Shown here: positions 34,401 through 45,720 of the stretch, piece after piece
How positions within the stretch are numbered: the stretch's first letter is position 1
How the letters are laid out: each line of letters starts with the position of its first letter
DNA from: Calamus simplicifolius
Taxonomy: Eukaryota > Streptophyta > Magnoliopsida > Arecales > Arecaceae
NCBI GenBank assembly: GCA_900491605.1
Contig: UESW01005000.1
Coordinates: 459,830 to 523,829 of the forward strand
Length of the DNA stretch: 64,000 nt
Direction: 5' to 3'
The notes under the pieces: generated by a model
Told to the model about the DNA's origin: nothing
The model's input: the letters and a program-made list of their open reading frames with translations, nothing else
Databases searched by the model: none
Program-made: the position numbers and the translations under genes

Positions 34401-35491
34401 TTAGGTGCCTTCGCCCATCAGAAGCGGACTACGCTCTGCGCGAGGTACATGAAGGGATTTGCGGCAACCATTTGGGAAGCCGATCCCTCTGCCATAAGGT
34501 GCTGCGACAAGGCTATTACTGGCCGACCATGCAGAAAGACGCGGACGATCTGGTCTGCGCCTGCGACCCCTGCCAAAGACATTCAAACATCCATAGACTC
34601 CCTTCCGCCGAGCTAGTTTCTATATCCTCCGCTTGGCCCTTTGCCAAGTGGGGGATGGACATCCTCGGCCCATTCCCGCTTGCGACAGGGCAGCGGAAAT
34701 TCCTGTTTGTCGCCATTGACTACTTCACCAAATGGGTTGAAGCGGAAGCGGTCGCACAAATCACCGAAGCGCGGGCCCGAGACTTTGTGTGGAGATCCAT
34801 CATCTGCCGATTCGGCCTACCCCATACTATAATCACCGATAACGGCAAGCAGTTCGATAACTCCAAATTTCGTCAGTTCTGCGAGGAACACGGGATTCAT
34901 CACCACCTTACCTCGGTCGGGCACCCACAAGCCAACGGAGCGGCCGAGGTGACCAACAGGACCCTCCTCTAGGGAATCAAAGCTCGCCTCTCCAGAGCCC
35001 AAGGCAGGTGGGCGGATGAACTACATGATGTCCTATGGGCCTACCGCACGACCCCGAGAATCCCAACAGATGAAACCCCATTCCGGATGGCTTTCGGTAC
35101 AGAGTCCGTTATCCCTGTGGAGGTCGGTCTTCCATCATTGCTGGTGGAGAGCTACTCGGAGGAGACTAGCAACGAGCAACTCCGCACCAACCTCGACCTG
35201 ATAGAGGAAATCAGAGAGAAAGCCCGGATCAGAACGGCCGCCTATCAGCAGAGGGTGGCCCGTTACCACGCTTCCAGAGTTAAAGGGAAGACCTTCCTGC
35301 CCGGCGACCTCGTCCTCCGAAAGGCCTCAGTTTCCAAACCGCTGGAGGAAGGAAAGCTGGTGCCAAACTGGGAGGGCCCTTACCAGGTAGCGGAGATTAT
35401 TGGACCAGGGACCTACAAGCTGCAGGATCTGGATGGGAAGTCTGTTCCCCGGACTTGGAACGCGGACAACCTTCGTAAATATTATCAATAG
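31421..35491 (+). pseudogene. gag(3')-pol polyprotein, first copy, nearly intact
   Basis: The frame opens at 31421 after a TGA. Order: zinc knuckle KYCRYHREHGHDTKECWQLK (31445-31504); protease DSG at 31832-31840; reverse transcriptase with YVDDM at 32933-32947; RNase H (about 33360-33590); archaeal-type RNase H with LHVDGSS and NNEAEYEALL (33790-34060); HHCC finger (34440-34590); integrase core with MDILGPF, TDNGKQF and NGAAEVTNRTLL (34650-34970); C-terminal domain to 35491. The second RNase H assigns it to the Tat lineage of Ty3/gypsy. Damage: a frameshift near 33590, a one-base loss near 33947 that restores the frame, and TAG at 34970-34972. Gag N-terminus and capsid are absent. Confidence 0.9.
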
Positions 35492-35649
35492 GGTATGTCC
35501 TCTCTGAGTTCATTTTCGCATGCCTCACTGCACATTCCTGCTTATCTGTTTCCTCAAAACCTGTCGCGTGAATCATTATGCACCATGTTGCTATAAATTG
35601 CAAGGAGAAACAGATACTGCTCACCAATCCTCGGCACGACCGAGCTGTC

Positions 35650-36370
35650 TGTTTGAACAGGAATCTCCGAACCTTGGCAGGGCCAAGTAAAATATTCTCC
35701 GAACCTCGGCAGGGCCGAGCAACAAATCTCCAAACCTTGGCAGGGCCAAGTAAAATATTCTCCGAACCTCGGCGGGGCCAAGCAACAAATCTCCGAACCT
35801 TGGCAGGGCCAAGTAAAATATTCTCCGAACCTCGGCAGGGCCGAGCAACAAATCTCTGAACCTTGGCAGGGCCAAGTAAAATATTCTCCGAACCTCGGCA
35901 GGGCCGAGCAACAAATCTCCGAACCTTGGCAGGGCCAAGTAAAACATTCTCCGAACCTCGGCAGGGCCGAGCAACAAATCTCCAAACCTTGGCAGGGCCA
36001 AGTAAAATATTCTCCGAACCTCGACGAGGCCGAGCAACAAATCTCCGAACCTTGGCAGGGCCAAGTAAAGTATTCTCCGAACCTCGGCAGGGCCGAGCAA
36101 CAAATCTCCGAACCTTGGCAGGGCCAAGTAAAATATTCTCCGAACCTCAGCAGGGCCGAGCAACAAATCTCCGAACCTTGGCAGGGCCAAGTAAAACATT
36201 CTCCGAACCTCGGCAGGGCCGAGCAACAAATCTCCGAACCTTGGCAGGGCCAAGTAAAATATTCTCCGAACCTCGGCAGGGCCGAGCAACAAATCTCCGA
36301 ACCTTGGCAGGGCCAAGTAAAATATTCTCCGAACCTCGGCGGGGCCGAGCAACGAATCCTCCTAGCCGTG
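35650..36370 (+). repeat. 63-bp array, covarying dyads (first copy)
   Basis: About 11 units, each a pair of half-units: CTTGGCAGGGCCAAG with AGTAAAATATTCT, and CTCGGCAGGGCCGAG with CAACAAATCT. The dyad is kept in both halves although both arms differ. The array starts about 160 nt past the pol stop. Frames of 173-243 codons through it are artefacts of the period. Confidence 0.9.
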
Positions 36371-36835
36371 GCAAGGCCAGGTAAAAGTCATTCGGGCTAA
36401 AGCCCCAGATAAAAACCAAGGTGCGCAGGCCCCGACTAAAGCCGGGCGGCCTCCAAATAGTCCCCGAAGGACTTCGTCCGGTTTGAAAACGAGCACGTTA
36501 AACAAAAATCATCGACGCGCAAGAAGAAGCCACCATTGGCAAACCCCCCCTTGAGGTCGTTAAGCCCCGCGTAATCGGCCAAAGGCCCCAAGCGGAGCTA
36601 GGAGATCCCCCTCTCTGCTACTGAAAACCTTTTTGGGTGACGCCTCTATAACCCATCGTTCAAAGCGCCTACATCGACGCTAAAAAACGATGGGTCACGC
36701 CAACACCCTGATTCATTACGCGGGTTAAGGCCATAACTCTTGGAGGAAAGGACTTCAAAAACAAGATCCGTCTTTCATTTATAAAGTGGATTACAAAAAG
36801 GCAGTAAAAACAAAAGCAGGAAGAGAGGCCCCAAA
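36371..36835. other. spacer between array and aC, first copy
   Basis: GC-moderate DNA conserved with 51060-51520. No frame of note on either strand. A TTTATAAAGTGG-type segment (36778-36789) lies just past the aC stop on the minus strand and may mark its 3' end. Confidence 0.5.
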
Positions 36836-37138
36836 TCAGAATCCAGAGTCACTCCCGGAGGATAGCAACTCCTCCAGGCGCTCCGTCAAGTCAGCCACTT
36901 GCTGACGCAGGGACGCAATCTCCTCCCTCTGCCGGTCCATCAACTGGCGTGAGGCTTCCGCCTCCCTGACCGACACGTCCAAGTATTCTTCGGTGGTCCT
37001 CGCGAGCTGCTCATTATTCGCAAAGGCCGACGCTAGGCCCTCTCCGTCAACCATGACGGAGGTGCGCCTCCCCTCCGAATGCGGCAGGCTATCGAGCGAG
37101 GAACGCGATCCAACTGATGATCACCTTGGAGAGGCCAT
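36836..37138 (-). pseudogene. antisense coiled-coil ORF aC, first copy (stop at codon 6)
   Basis: Same length and place as the intact 100-residue ORF at 51525-51827. The original ATG at 37138-37136 is followed by TGA at codon 6. The rest is open and highly similar: ASAFANNEQLARTTEEYLD and the heptad-rich SLRQQVADLTERLEELL. Product unknown; expected to be a short coiled coil. An internal ATG at 37054 could still give 72 residues. Confidence 0.65.
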
Positions 37139-37188
37139 TTTTTCGGAGCTTAAACCGAGGGATGGTCGAAACCGATGCCCCTCGGCCG

Positions 37189-37196
37189 TATTTATA
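37189..37196 (-). promoter_or_regulatory. TATA box of aC, first copy
   Basis: TATAAATA on the minus strand, 51 nt upstream of the ATG at 37138. Spacing is identical in the second copy (51878-51885 to 51827). Confidence 0.6.
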
Positions 37197-37604
37197 CTCG
37201 CCAGGCGGATATCTCTATCGGTCGCGCCGTAACCTTCGACCCGTAAGAACTTGCCGCGCGTCGCCATTCTAATGCTTGCAAATCCAAGGTATCGCGCCCC
37301 GTCCCAAGCGAAATCGATAAGCGCGAACAGGTTGTTCGGGAATTCCCCAAGCAAACGTCTTCCGATCTGTCGGCCCTCGCAATAAATGCATTCGGCGCTT
37401 CCCCAAGCCTCTTAATGCTGGTCTCTTTTTCGGGAAACGCGGAAGTCCTGCATTCGGCCAATAACCTGTCCCCTCGGGAAGAGTGGCGTCACCAATAAAA
37501 GCATGACAATATACCGCCCGTTCCGCTCTGGCGCCCCTTATCAAGCGCCACGTGGACCTAACGCTGTGGCCTACAATGACAGCTGAGTCGCCCCCTTTGA
37601 GCCC

Positions 37605-38045
37605 GGATCTCCGGACCTTGGCAGGGCCAAGTAAAACATTGTCCGAACCTCGTCCGAACCTCGGCAGGGCAGAGCTACAGAATCTCCAAACCTTGGCAGG
37701 GCCAAGTAAAACGTTCTCCAAACCTCGGCAGGGCCGAGCTATAGAATCTCCGAACCTTGGCAGGGCCAAGTAAAATGTTCTCCGAACCTCGGCAGGGCCA
37801 AGCTACAGAATCTCCGAACCTTGGCAGGGCCAAGTAAAACGTTCTCCGAACCTCGACAGGGCCGAGCTACAGAATCTCCGAACCTTGGCAGGGCCAAGTA
37901 AACGTTCTCCGAACCTCGGCAGGGCCGAGCTACAGAATCTCCGAACCTTGGCAGGGCCAAGTAAACGTTCTTCGAACCTCGGTAGGGCCGAGCTACCAAA
38001 TCTCCGAACCTTGGCAGGGCCAAGACAAACATCTCCGAAACTCGG
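37605..38045 (+). repeat. second array of first copy (CTTGG/CTCGG half-units)
   Basis: About seven pairs of roughly 32-bp half-units, CTTGGCAGGGCCAAG with AGTAAAACGTTCT and CTCGGCAGGGCCGAG with CTACAGAATCT. Related to the 35650 array but with other spacers. It separates aC from aB. Confidence 0.9.
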
Positions 38046-38338
38046 CCGACCTGAGCAACAGGTTCCCTAAACCATGATGGGAAATAGTACGAATTCCTTG
38101 AACTTCGGCCAAGGCCGGCCCGCAATAATCCGAGCTCCGATAAAAGCGGAGCACAAAAATACCAGGCTTCTGACCAGAGTAAGGAGCGTGCTTCGCCGAA
38201 TGATCTCTAAACCGCTACACACGAACCTCGGTTAGTTCGGACGGCACAAGATCCTCTCTTTATTATACCCCACAAACAACAATAACTACAAGTTTGGCAC
38301 AAGAAAAGATAGAGATCGAGGAATAGAACATAACTCTC

Positions 38339-38344
38339 TTTATT
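38339..38344 (-). terminator. poly(A) signal of aB, first copy
   Basis: AATAAA on the minus strand, about 810 nt beyond the aB TATA box. The position is conserved at 53329-53334. Confidence 0.45.
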
Positions 38345-38968
38345 GCCGATCAAGATCAGTTACAAATGCCTCATAGACGTTACAAGAGCATCGAAATGCA
38401 TAAAATAAAGGTGAATACAAAACTCGGGCAACTGCTCCAAAGCAGACCTAGCCAATCTATGATGCCCCGGCATCCGATCGTAAGCCAGACGAATCGCATC
38501 CGGTCAGTTTGGGTCGATAATGGCCGGTCGACATGGACCAATAGTTGCGACTGGCTTCAAGTAGTAGCGATATCTCGGTGGCCCAACCGAGATATCTGGA
38601 TGGCCATCCCAGACCACCCAATCGAGGAACCCCTCGACGAGCAAGCGGGAGGCCAGCGGACCCTGGCGTCGGAACGCTCTCCTAAACCAAGTGCGTATCG
38701 CCGCGCCGTGCCAAGTCTCAAGGACAAGGAGTCGGCGGGCGACGCACCTTCACCCCCTTTCCCGTGGTAAAAGATTCCCCAGGCGGCCGAGCCCAGGAAT
38801 CTGAATCGGGGAGGGAGGAGAAGTTCAAGTAAGTCATGGGAGGCCCGCGTGCACTTCCTACCTGCGTCTCCGAAGGGGAACCGCAAAGGTCACACTGGAA
38901 GAGTTATTGTGCGCTCTCCGTGTGATCCCCACGCCCTCTTTGTGCGCTCTCCATGTGATCTCCGGGAC

Positions 38969-39088
38969 TCATCCCCTAAGGACGAGCCATTCTTCAGCAG
39001 CTCCCCGGTCGCCCCAGCTATCCGGCGGCAAAGAGCCTATGAGAGGAAAAATCAATCCTCCCACTCGTAGCAGCAGAGAAGTGAGCAT
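38969..39088 (-). CDS. antisense small ORF aB (39 aa), first copy
   Basis: ATG at 39088, TGA at 38971-38969. The product is hydrophobic at its N-terminus (LTSLLLRVGG), followed by SLPPDSWGDRGAAEEWLVL. The second copy (53916-54035) has the same length and differs at about ten residues; E3 has a diverged homologue. TATAAA lies 63 nt upstream. No known family. Whether it is translated, or the transcript is mainly non-coding (about 800 nt to AATAAA), cannot be told. Confidence 0.45.
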   Translation of the reverse strand: MLTSLLLRVGGLIFPLIGSLPPDSWGDRGAAEEWLVLRG

Positions 39089-39150
39089 GGTAGAAGCTCT
39101 GATGGGAAAGACACTTTGGGGATAACCAAACATGACCCTTTTCTCCCCTT

Positions 39151-39156
39151 TTTATA
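39151..39156 (-). promoter_or_regulatory. TATA box of aB, first copy
   Basis: CCTATAAAAAGGGG on the minus strand, 63 nt before the aB ATG; conserved in the second copy and in E3. Confidence 0.6.
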
Positions 39157-39589
39157 GGCAAAAAAGCCGGGAACAAGCTATCAAAGCTGAAAAGCCCCGA
39201 GATTCAAACACCTGGTCCACGCCTCCACGTGGTCCCTCAGGATCGGCGCAGCATCCCACTGTGCGCCGAGCCCACCGCCTGATTATGATGTGTACGAAGA
39301 TCTCCTCCTGATCCCGAATCACTGTCATTTAATACGGGTAATCGCCAGCCAGCACTCAAAAACTGGCGGGCTCAGAGTATCGTCCTTCGAAAGTGACGTC
39401 CTCCAATGGTGAGCGATTGCGTGCGCGGCGAAGTGACCCGCATAGGAAAAGAGCACCTTCCGGAAAGCTCTGATGCAGCTTTATTCCCCCCACTACGCCG
39501 TACCACCAATTTTGGTGAAATAAAAACCGAACCACCTGCGGATCATCAGGACGATTGACAGAGTAACAGAAAGCGCGAAGGCCTTTTGC
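39157..39589. other. intergenic spacer upstream of aB, first copy
   Basis: Probable aB promoter region, conserved with 54103-54540. Contains CCTCCACGTGG, with a CACGTG box at about 39228-39233 on either strand. No coding frame seen. Confidence 0.45.
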
Positions 39590-39935
39590 TCGTCGGCCCC
39601 AGCTGACCTATTTTGTCTGTCGGCCCTAAGCCGACCTATCTTGCTCGACGGCCCCAGCCGACCTGCTTTGCCTGTCGGCCCCAGCCGACCTATTTTGCTC
39701 GTCGGTCCCAGCCAACCTATTTTGTCTATCAGCCCTAAGCCGACCAATTTTGCCCGTCGGCCCCAGCCGACCTGCTTTGCTTGTCGGCCCCAGCCGACCT
39801 ACTTCGCCCGTCGGCCCCAGCCGACCTATTTGCCTGTCGGCCCCAGCCGACCTATTTTATCTGTCGGCACCAGCCGACCTACTTTGCCTGTCGGCCCCGG
39901 CCGACCTATTTTGCCCATCGGCCTTAGCCGATGTG
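39590..39935 (+). repeat. 27-bp array with GTCGGC..GCCGAC dyad (first copy)
   Basis: About 12 units of 27 bp with core GTCGGCCCCAGCCGACCTA. The dyad is the complement-swapped form of the CTCGGC type. It lies between aA and aB. Open frames of nine-residue repeats (VGPSRPIL-type) are artefacts. Confidence 0.9.
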
Positions 39936-40112
39936 TTTCCTGCAATCTCGAGATAAGGATGACCTAAGAGCACCAGTAAGCCATAGGTCGCTCGCAATTG
40001 AGGCGGAAACGACAACGAGATCATGCAATGAAAACACTTAAGTGGAAACGGGAACTTCATTTATTAAGAAACGTCAGACTAATGTCTAAAAGACGGAATA
40101 CAAGAACGACTC

Positions 40113-43024
40113 CTAAGGCCCGGGAGCCGCATCAGCTTTAGAAGGGCCCTCAGTTACATCTGCGAAAGTGTGACTAGACTCGCCCTTCTCCAATGTTTTC
40201 GCCCCCTCTGCGGCAGCTTGTGACCGTCCCTCAGAAGCTGCAGCTTCGCTGGGACCAGGGGCAGCGCCAAGTTTGGCGTCAGAAATATCAACATATTCAT
40301 CTTCATCTTCTTCTTCAGACTCGCCATCGTCGGGATCTTCAGCACTCAGGAAAGAAAGGTCCCATTCCGGGTGCCCACTGAGTATCCTCTGTTTGCACTC
40401 TTCCATCCTATGAAGGAACGCGTCTACGTTGATAGCGTCTTGCCTCCCCTTAAGTATGGCAAGCTGCATGTTGGCCTCGGCGGCCCATTTCTCAGCCTCT
40501 GTGACTTGGGCCCGCAGAATGATATTTTGCTCCTCGAACTCGCCGGCCCGTGCCTCGAATTCTGAGCTCTTGTTGCGATTGGACACAAGCTCACCTTGAA
40601 GAGCCCGAACCTCCAGCCCCAACTCCGCTATCTGAAAAAGCCGAGATCGGTCGGCGTCACAAGAAACCTGTAGAAAAAACTAAAAAGGGGGGGGGGGGAG
40701 AATGAGGTCGTACCTCCTCCTCTCGTCTGGCCAGCCTCTTGGCCGACTCCTCGGCCTCACTTCTGGCTCTTGTCCTATCAGCCCGACTAGCTCAACTCTC
40801 TCTTGTAGATTGTTGATCTTCAACTGCTTGGCTCCGATTGCCTCCTGGGCTTGGGTTAGCTCGTTGTTCACCCGAGCTATCACCCCTTGTTGCCATTTAG
40901 CGCCCTCCTTCAAATGAGCAATTTCGCTGTCACGGCGCTTCAGTCGCTCCTCCACCTCGCCAAGCATCCTAGTTAAACGCTTCCTCTCATCGGCAGCTTC
41001 CTTCCCCAGCCGACCCATACTCTCGCTATGCTCTCTCTGCATCGCCTTCACCTCCGCAGAATGCTTCGACTCGATTCTAGCCAGCTCCAGGCACGCATTG
41101 TCATTTCTCGCCAGGAGTTCCTGCAACTCCTCCACCCGGCGCTTCTGCTGGGATATCTCGGCCTGGGCAGCTTGATATGCCGCCCTTATCCCCTGCAAGC
41201 CCCTGTCGCTAATTGCCATGAGTTCCTCGAACTTCTCAGACACCTTCAACCGCGACTGGAGCTCGGCATTAGCCCTCCTGGCTTGAACACTGGCCCCCGT
41301 TGCCAAACTCAAGCGCCATCATATTGCCCGGGAAAGCAAAACGCTCTGCAAAGGCAAAAATGAATAGGAGCCCACGATGGGGTCAATCGAGAAACACCTA
41401 CCGCACGAGAAAAGTAACTCACCCCGAGGCGTAGGCTCGAGTCATCCTCATCAGGGTTGTGTTATCAATATCGGGAAGGAGATGGATACTCTCGGCCATG
41501 CCCTGACCGAATGCAGCATCCACCAACTCCAGATCGGCAAACTTGTCCGACGAAGGGTCTGCCCCCGGATACAGGGCCGACCTCATCAACGCGGAAAATG
41601 CCTCCTAAACGCCGGCGCCTGAACTGTTGGGCTGACCGTCCCCGCCTGAGGGACCGACGTGGGCAACCTCCGCCTGAGAGGCTCCCAATCTCCTAGCCTC
41701 CTCCGTCAAGGCCCTGGCTTGGACCTCTTCGGATAATTCAGCCAGCCCAAGTGCCAGCTTCCCCAAAACCCTTTTCGAAGAAGCTCCCAATGCGTAGCTC
41801 CCGCCTTGCCGCGTCTCCTCCTTCGACGCCCCTTCCTCGGTGACCACCATTTGTGTCTCTGCCACCGGGCCCTCCAAGGTCCCGGCCTGTTCCACCACTT
41901 GCATCTCCTCTGCAGGCTCCCCTTGAACCTCCCCGGCTATAGTTGCCACCTCATCCTCTTCTGTCGGAGCCGACGGCGATCCCGCAAGGATAGTAGACTC
42001 CTCGGCGATGACCACCTCCACCAATCCGCCGCTGATTCCTCTTTCAGGGGGACGCGGTCGGAGGAGCCATCGGAGCCTCGTCCGAGCTGTCCGAGATCTC
42101 TAGCATGAGAGGGTCGGAGGCCATAACCGCTCTCCCGGGCTCTCCTTCGCCCCCGACGCTTCCGCCGTGACTGCTCCGGCGTCCGGCGGGCTTCTTGCGG
42201 AAGTATGAGCCCTTTTTTCGGGTCGGCCACTATCCGCACCGCTTCCTTCCCCTGGGTGTTTTCCTCTCTTCCTCTTGGAGAGGTTCGACAATGCCGACCT
42301 TGCGGCTGTCAGACCAGAACACACATACTCAGGTCCTAGCACATTAATCAAGAAAAATATACAACACGAAAGAGACTCACCTTGTGGGTCCAGGGGACTG
42401 AGCCCGGCTGCGAAGAGGGCCCCCTCCGATAGCAGGTCATTAGCCGAAAACACCTGCCCATTGCAGAGGACGTCCAAGTCCTTCTCTTCCTGCGCCGACA
42501 AAGCCGGATGCGTCTCCGCATCCCTTGCAACATCCCCCCACCTCCGAGGGAAGTCGGAACCGACGTTCCCCTCCGCAATACGAACCGACTCTTCCACCCC
42601 TTGATGGAAGAGGGCTTATCCGCGATACGTTGAAGGATCTCCGGGGCCCGATGTAGGCCACTCTGATTTCCTCCCAGGAATCAGGTGGTAGCAGGTGCGG
42701 AAAAGGGGAGGGTGGCGACGATCTGAATCTGGTGGCACATCGAGATGAATCCGATGATATTCCGCCAGCTGTTTGGAGCCACCATTGACGGGCAGATATT
42801 GTAGTGGGTCATGATCTCCTTCACCAGGGGGTGGAGAGGAAAATGAAGACCCGCCTTCAAACTATCTTCGTAGATGAAGACCCCAGACTCTAAGTCCCGG
42901 GTAACTCTATCTTTAAGTTCCGGCGCCCGTAGGACGACGTCCAAGGGCAAGCCATACCGCTGATGAATCCTCCCAAGTCCTCGGCAACGATTTCGGAGGC
43001 CACATCGTCGGGGCTCATCGCCAT
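40113..43024 (-). pseudogene. antisense gene aA, first copy, four exons, broken
   Basis: Exons 43024-42381, 42305-41423, 41345-40714 and 40631-40113; introns of 75, 77 and 82 nt, all GT-AG. Product layout as in the second copy: gypsy-type transposon domain (FPLHPLVKEIMTHYN, VAPNSWRNIIGFISMC), acidic linker, coiled coil (VQARRANAELQSRLK) and acidic tail (ESEEEDEDEYVDISD). Damage: one-base loss near 42972, indels near 42700 and 42630, a frameshift near 42110, a one-base loss at the end of exon 2, and TGA in place of Cys near 41320. Intron 3 has a long C-run (G-run at 40687-40698 on plus). Confidence 0.7.
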
Positions 43025-43119
43025 TGAAAGAAGTACCAAACGAAAACGATAAGCGTCAAAAAGATGAAAGGCCAGAACCCTTTTGAAAGCAAGACGAGAA
43101 GACGCCGAAAGCATGCGCA

Positions 43120-43131
43120 CATATATATATA
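43120..43131 (-). promoter_or_regulatory. TATA tract upstream of aA, first copy
   Basis: TATATATATATG on the minus strand about 97 nt before the ATG at 43024; the second copy has a longer tract at 58227-58242, about 100 nt before its ATG. Confidence 0.5.
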
Positions 43132-43407
43132 CAGTGCGGCTGTCACTTCGCTTCTCCGCCAAGGAAGCCCCGAAGAGGCGGGGCGTCTCATCCAGGCGTC
43201 CGGAACCGCCTCGACAAACGCCCGATCGATCGGGATTCATAGCGTGGCGCAATCCCAACCGTCGCTCATGAGGAGCCTTAGCCCCGAAGGCAGGATGGCC
43301 CTATCGCATTAATTAGGGCATCATTGCACGAGCTGTCTAAACCAAGACGTCCCATCCGGAACGCGCCATTCGAACTTGTACTCCCTACGCCCGAACCTAC
43401 GCTTCGA

Positions 43408-43427
43408 ACTAGGGAGTGGAGGGCATG
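43408..43427 (+). other. polypurine tract before LTR2
   Basis: AACTAGGGAGTGGAGGGCATG immediately precedes the TGTTG start of LTR2 and is conserved before LTR3 and, in variant form, before the E1 and E3 3' LTRs. Confidence 0.7.
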
Positions 43428-44639
43428 TGTTGAGGGGTAAAATCGTCATTACATTAATATCCGTGCGAGGCGGCTAAGGCTAACCTCCTCCCTTCGGCTC
43501 CTCCGCTCGGCTTCCGGGCTTCCGTAGCTCGGCCCCTTCCGGGCTTCCGTAGCTCGGCCCCTTCCGGGCTTCCATAGCTCGGCCCCTTCCGGGCTTCCGT
43601 AGCTCGGCCCCTTCCGGGCTTCCGTAGCTCGGTCCCTTCGGGCTTCATAGCTCGGCCCTTCCGGGCTTCTGTAGCTCGGCCCCTTCCGGGCTTCCGTAGC
43701 TCGGCCCCTTCCGGGCTTCCGTAGCTCGGCCCTTCCGGGCTTCATAGCTCGGCCCTTCCGGGCTTCTGTAGCTCGGCCTCCTCCGGGCTTCTGTAGCTCG
43801 GCCCCTTCGGGCTTCCGTAGCTCGGCATAGCTCGGCCCCTTCCGGGCTTCTCGGCCCTTCCGGGCTTCCATAGCTCGGCCCTTCCGGGCTTCCGTAGCTC
43901 GGCCCTTCCGGGCTTCCATAGCTCGGCCCTTCCGGGCTTCCATAGCTCGGCCTCGCCGGGCTTCTGAAGCTCGAGCTTCCATAGCTCGGCCCCTTCCGAG
44001 CTTCCGTAGCTCAGCTTCATCGAGCGATCCACAACCTAACACCCACCTCCGCGAAACCTGATGCGGGAGAGCCCGGGCCTACCAGAACGGCATCCTAGAC
44101 AAGGAATCATGTCGGGATGTGGCCTAAAACCTATCATAACCGCCCCAGGTCTACTCAACCAGATCTTGAGACATCAAGGAGCTCTCCCAGCCGTCGATCC
44201 TGAACAAACGGGATACGGATTCTAACGGCCCCACAACGGCCTGATTCTGTCCGCCTCCATATCGTAACAACCTCCGGAACCTTCAGAAGGCGCTCAAGAC
44301 CCAGGTGACAGTCTATAAATATCAGACTCGTAGATTCCCTCAGGTACACATCTCGAGACGCACGCACTCTCTGGGCACCTCACTGCTCTCCCCGGCAGCT
44401 CGTCGGCGCTCCTGCCCTCTGGAGCTTCCGATTGGCCGCCCCCGGAGAGGTCTCCCGGAGAGATCCACCTCCCCACTGTCTGGTTGATCGCCGATTCTTC
44501 TCCACTGACTTGAGCGTCGGAGGGTCTTCCGCGGAGGACCACCCCCAGCGTCTCCCGTGTGGACTTCTTTTGCAGGTCCGCCCCCCTCTTCCTGGAGATC
44601 GACCACACCCGAGTCGGAGGATGGATCCCGACGGCAACA
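43428..44639 (+). mobile_element. LTR2 (middle, shared LTR)
   Basis: 1,212 bp, TGTTGAGGGG to GGCAACA, with U3 array (43500-44020) and TATAAATAT at 44314-44322. The first 45 bp match LTR3 rather than LTR1, while much of the array and the whole 3' part resemble LTR1. It serves as 3' LTR for the first interior and is followed by X like LTR1. Confidence 0.85.
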
Positions 44640-45720
44640 AATAATAATATAAAATTTACTTTTGGGAGCTTATATAGATGGTACGAGCAATCCTATAAAA
44701 CTCAAAGAAATATAGTTTATATTGTCTTTACATACAAACTGCTTCCAAAATGGTTTCAATAAGTTTAATTGCATCTCAGTTCAATATGCAAAGCAGTTAG
44801 GTAGTGTTTGAAATAGGGGATAAGTGGGGATATGGATATCCCCTTTTATTCCCAAAAGCTGTAACTATAAGGGATAGCTGGGAATAAAGTTAACCAAAGG
44901 GATAATCCATGGTTAACCATGGTTAACCATAGGATATCCCCTCAATTTATTTTCTAGAAAATGTAGGAATAGCTGGTTATCCCTCCAAATAAGAGTTTAA
45001 AAAAGTTATCCCATGGATTTACCTTTTTGCATTTGATATGATCAATGGGATAGCCAAGGAATATCCCTAGGGATAGCCAGAGGACAAACTCTATCTCATA
45101 CACTTATCCATGGATAATATTTTTTCTATCAAACACTACCTTAGACTCTCTAGCATTAAGAAGGTAAAATAATTTGTTGTTGAATATCTGCTTGGCACTG
45201 ATTATAGTAGATGTATGCATGCAATAAAGAGAAATATACGAATTAATTTATAGTATTACAGAAGGCTAGGATTGAAAAAAAACAACCTTGTAACATTAGA
45301 TAGTTTTGAATGCATTGAAACTTCGTATCGAATGCCATCATTATTGTTTCATTGGTGATGACCCCCATTAGAAGTTATTATGGCATAAAGCCAAGGATGA
45401 GTGCAAACATTAGTAGAAGCATCTTAAGTTGGTATGACAATTGAGAATAGCTAGCTAGAAGTTATTATTTGAATTTCTTGATCTTTTTAAGCACCTAATA
45501 AATAATAAGGTTGATCTAATGATATAATTAATAGAAAGCAAATTCAATATCTTAGTAAAAGAACTTACAATTCTAGTGGAATGAGATACAAAGAAAAGAA
45601 TGGCATAAAGTATGATAACTCAAAGATGATGGGAAAAATAAAGAAATTATTTGAATACATTATTGATAATAAATTCAAATGGAATGAGACAACTTTAGAG
45701 AATAGGATAAGTTGACAAGA
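44640..45720 (+). other. second copy of X
   Basis: About 98-99% identical by eye to 30339-31420, with the same MITE at the same place and the same fusion to truncated gag. Confidence 0.8.
44800..45140. mobile_element. Tourist-like MITE, second copy (341 bp)
   Basis: Same TIRs (GGTAGTGTTTGA), same TTA duplication (44797-44799, 45141-45143) and same length as 30501-30841. It was duplicated with X, not inserted independently. Confidence 0.8.

Noticed and set aside
35621..36384. CRISPR-like appearance of regularly spaced dyad repeats
   Set aside because: Spacers are themselves repeated, the genome is a plant, and no cas genes exist; these are tandem arrays inside retrotransposons.
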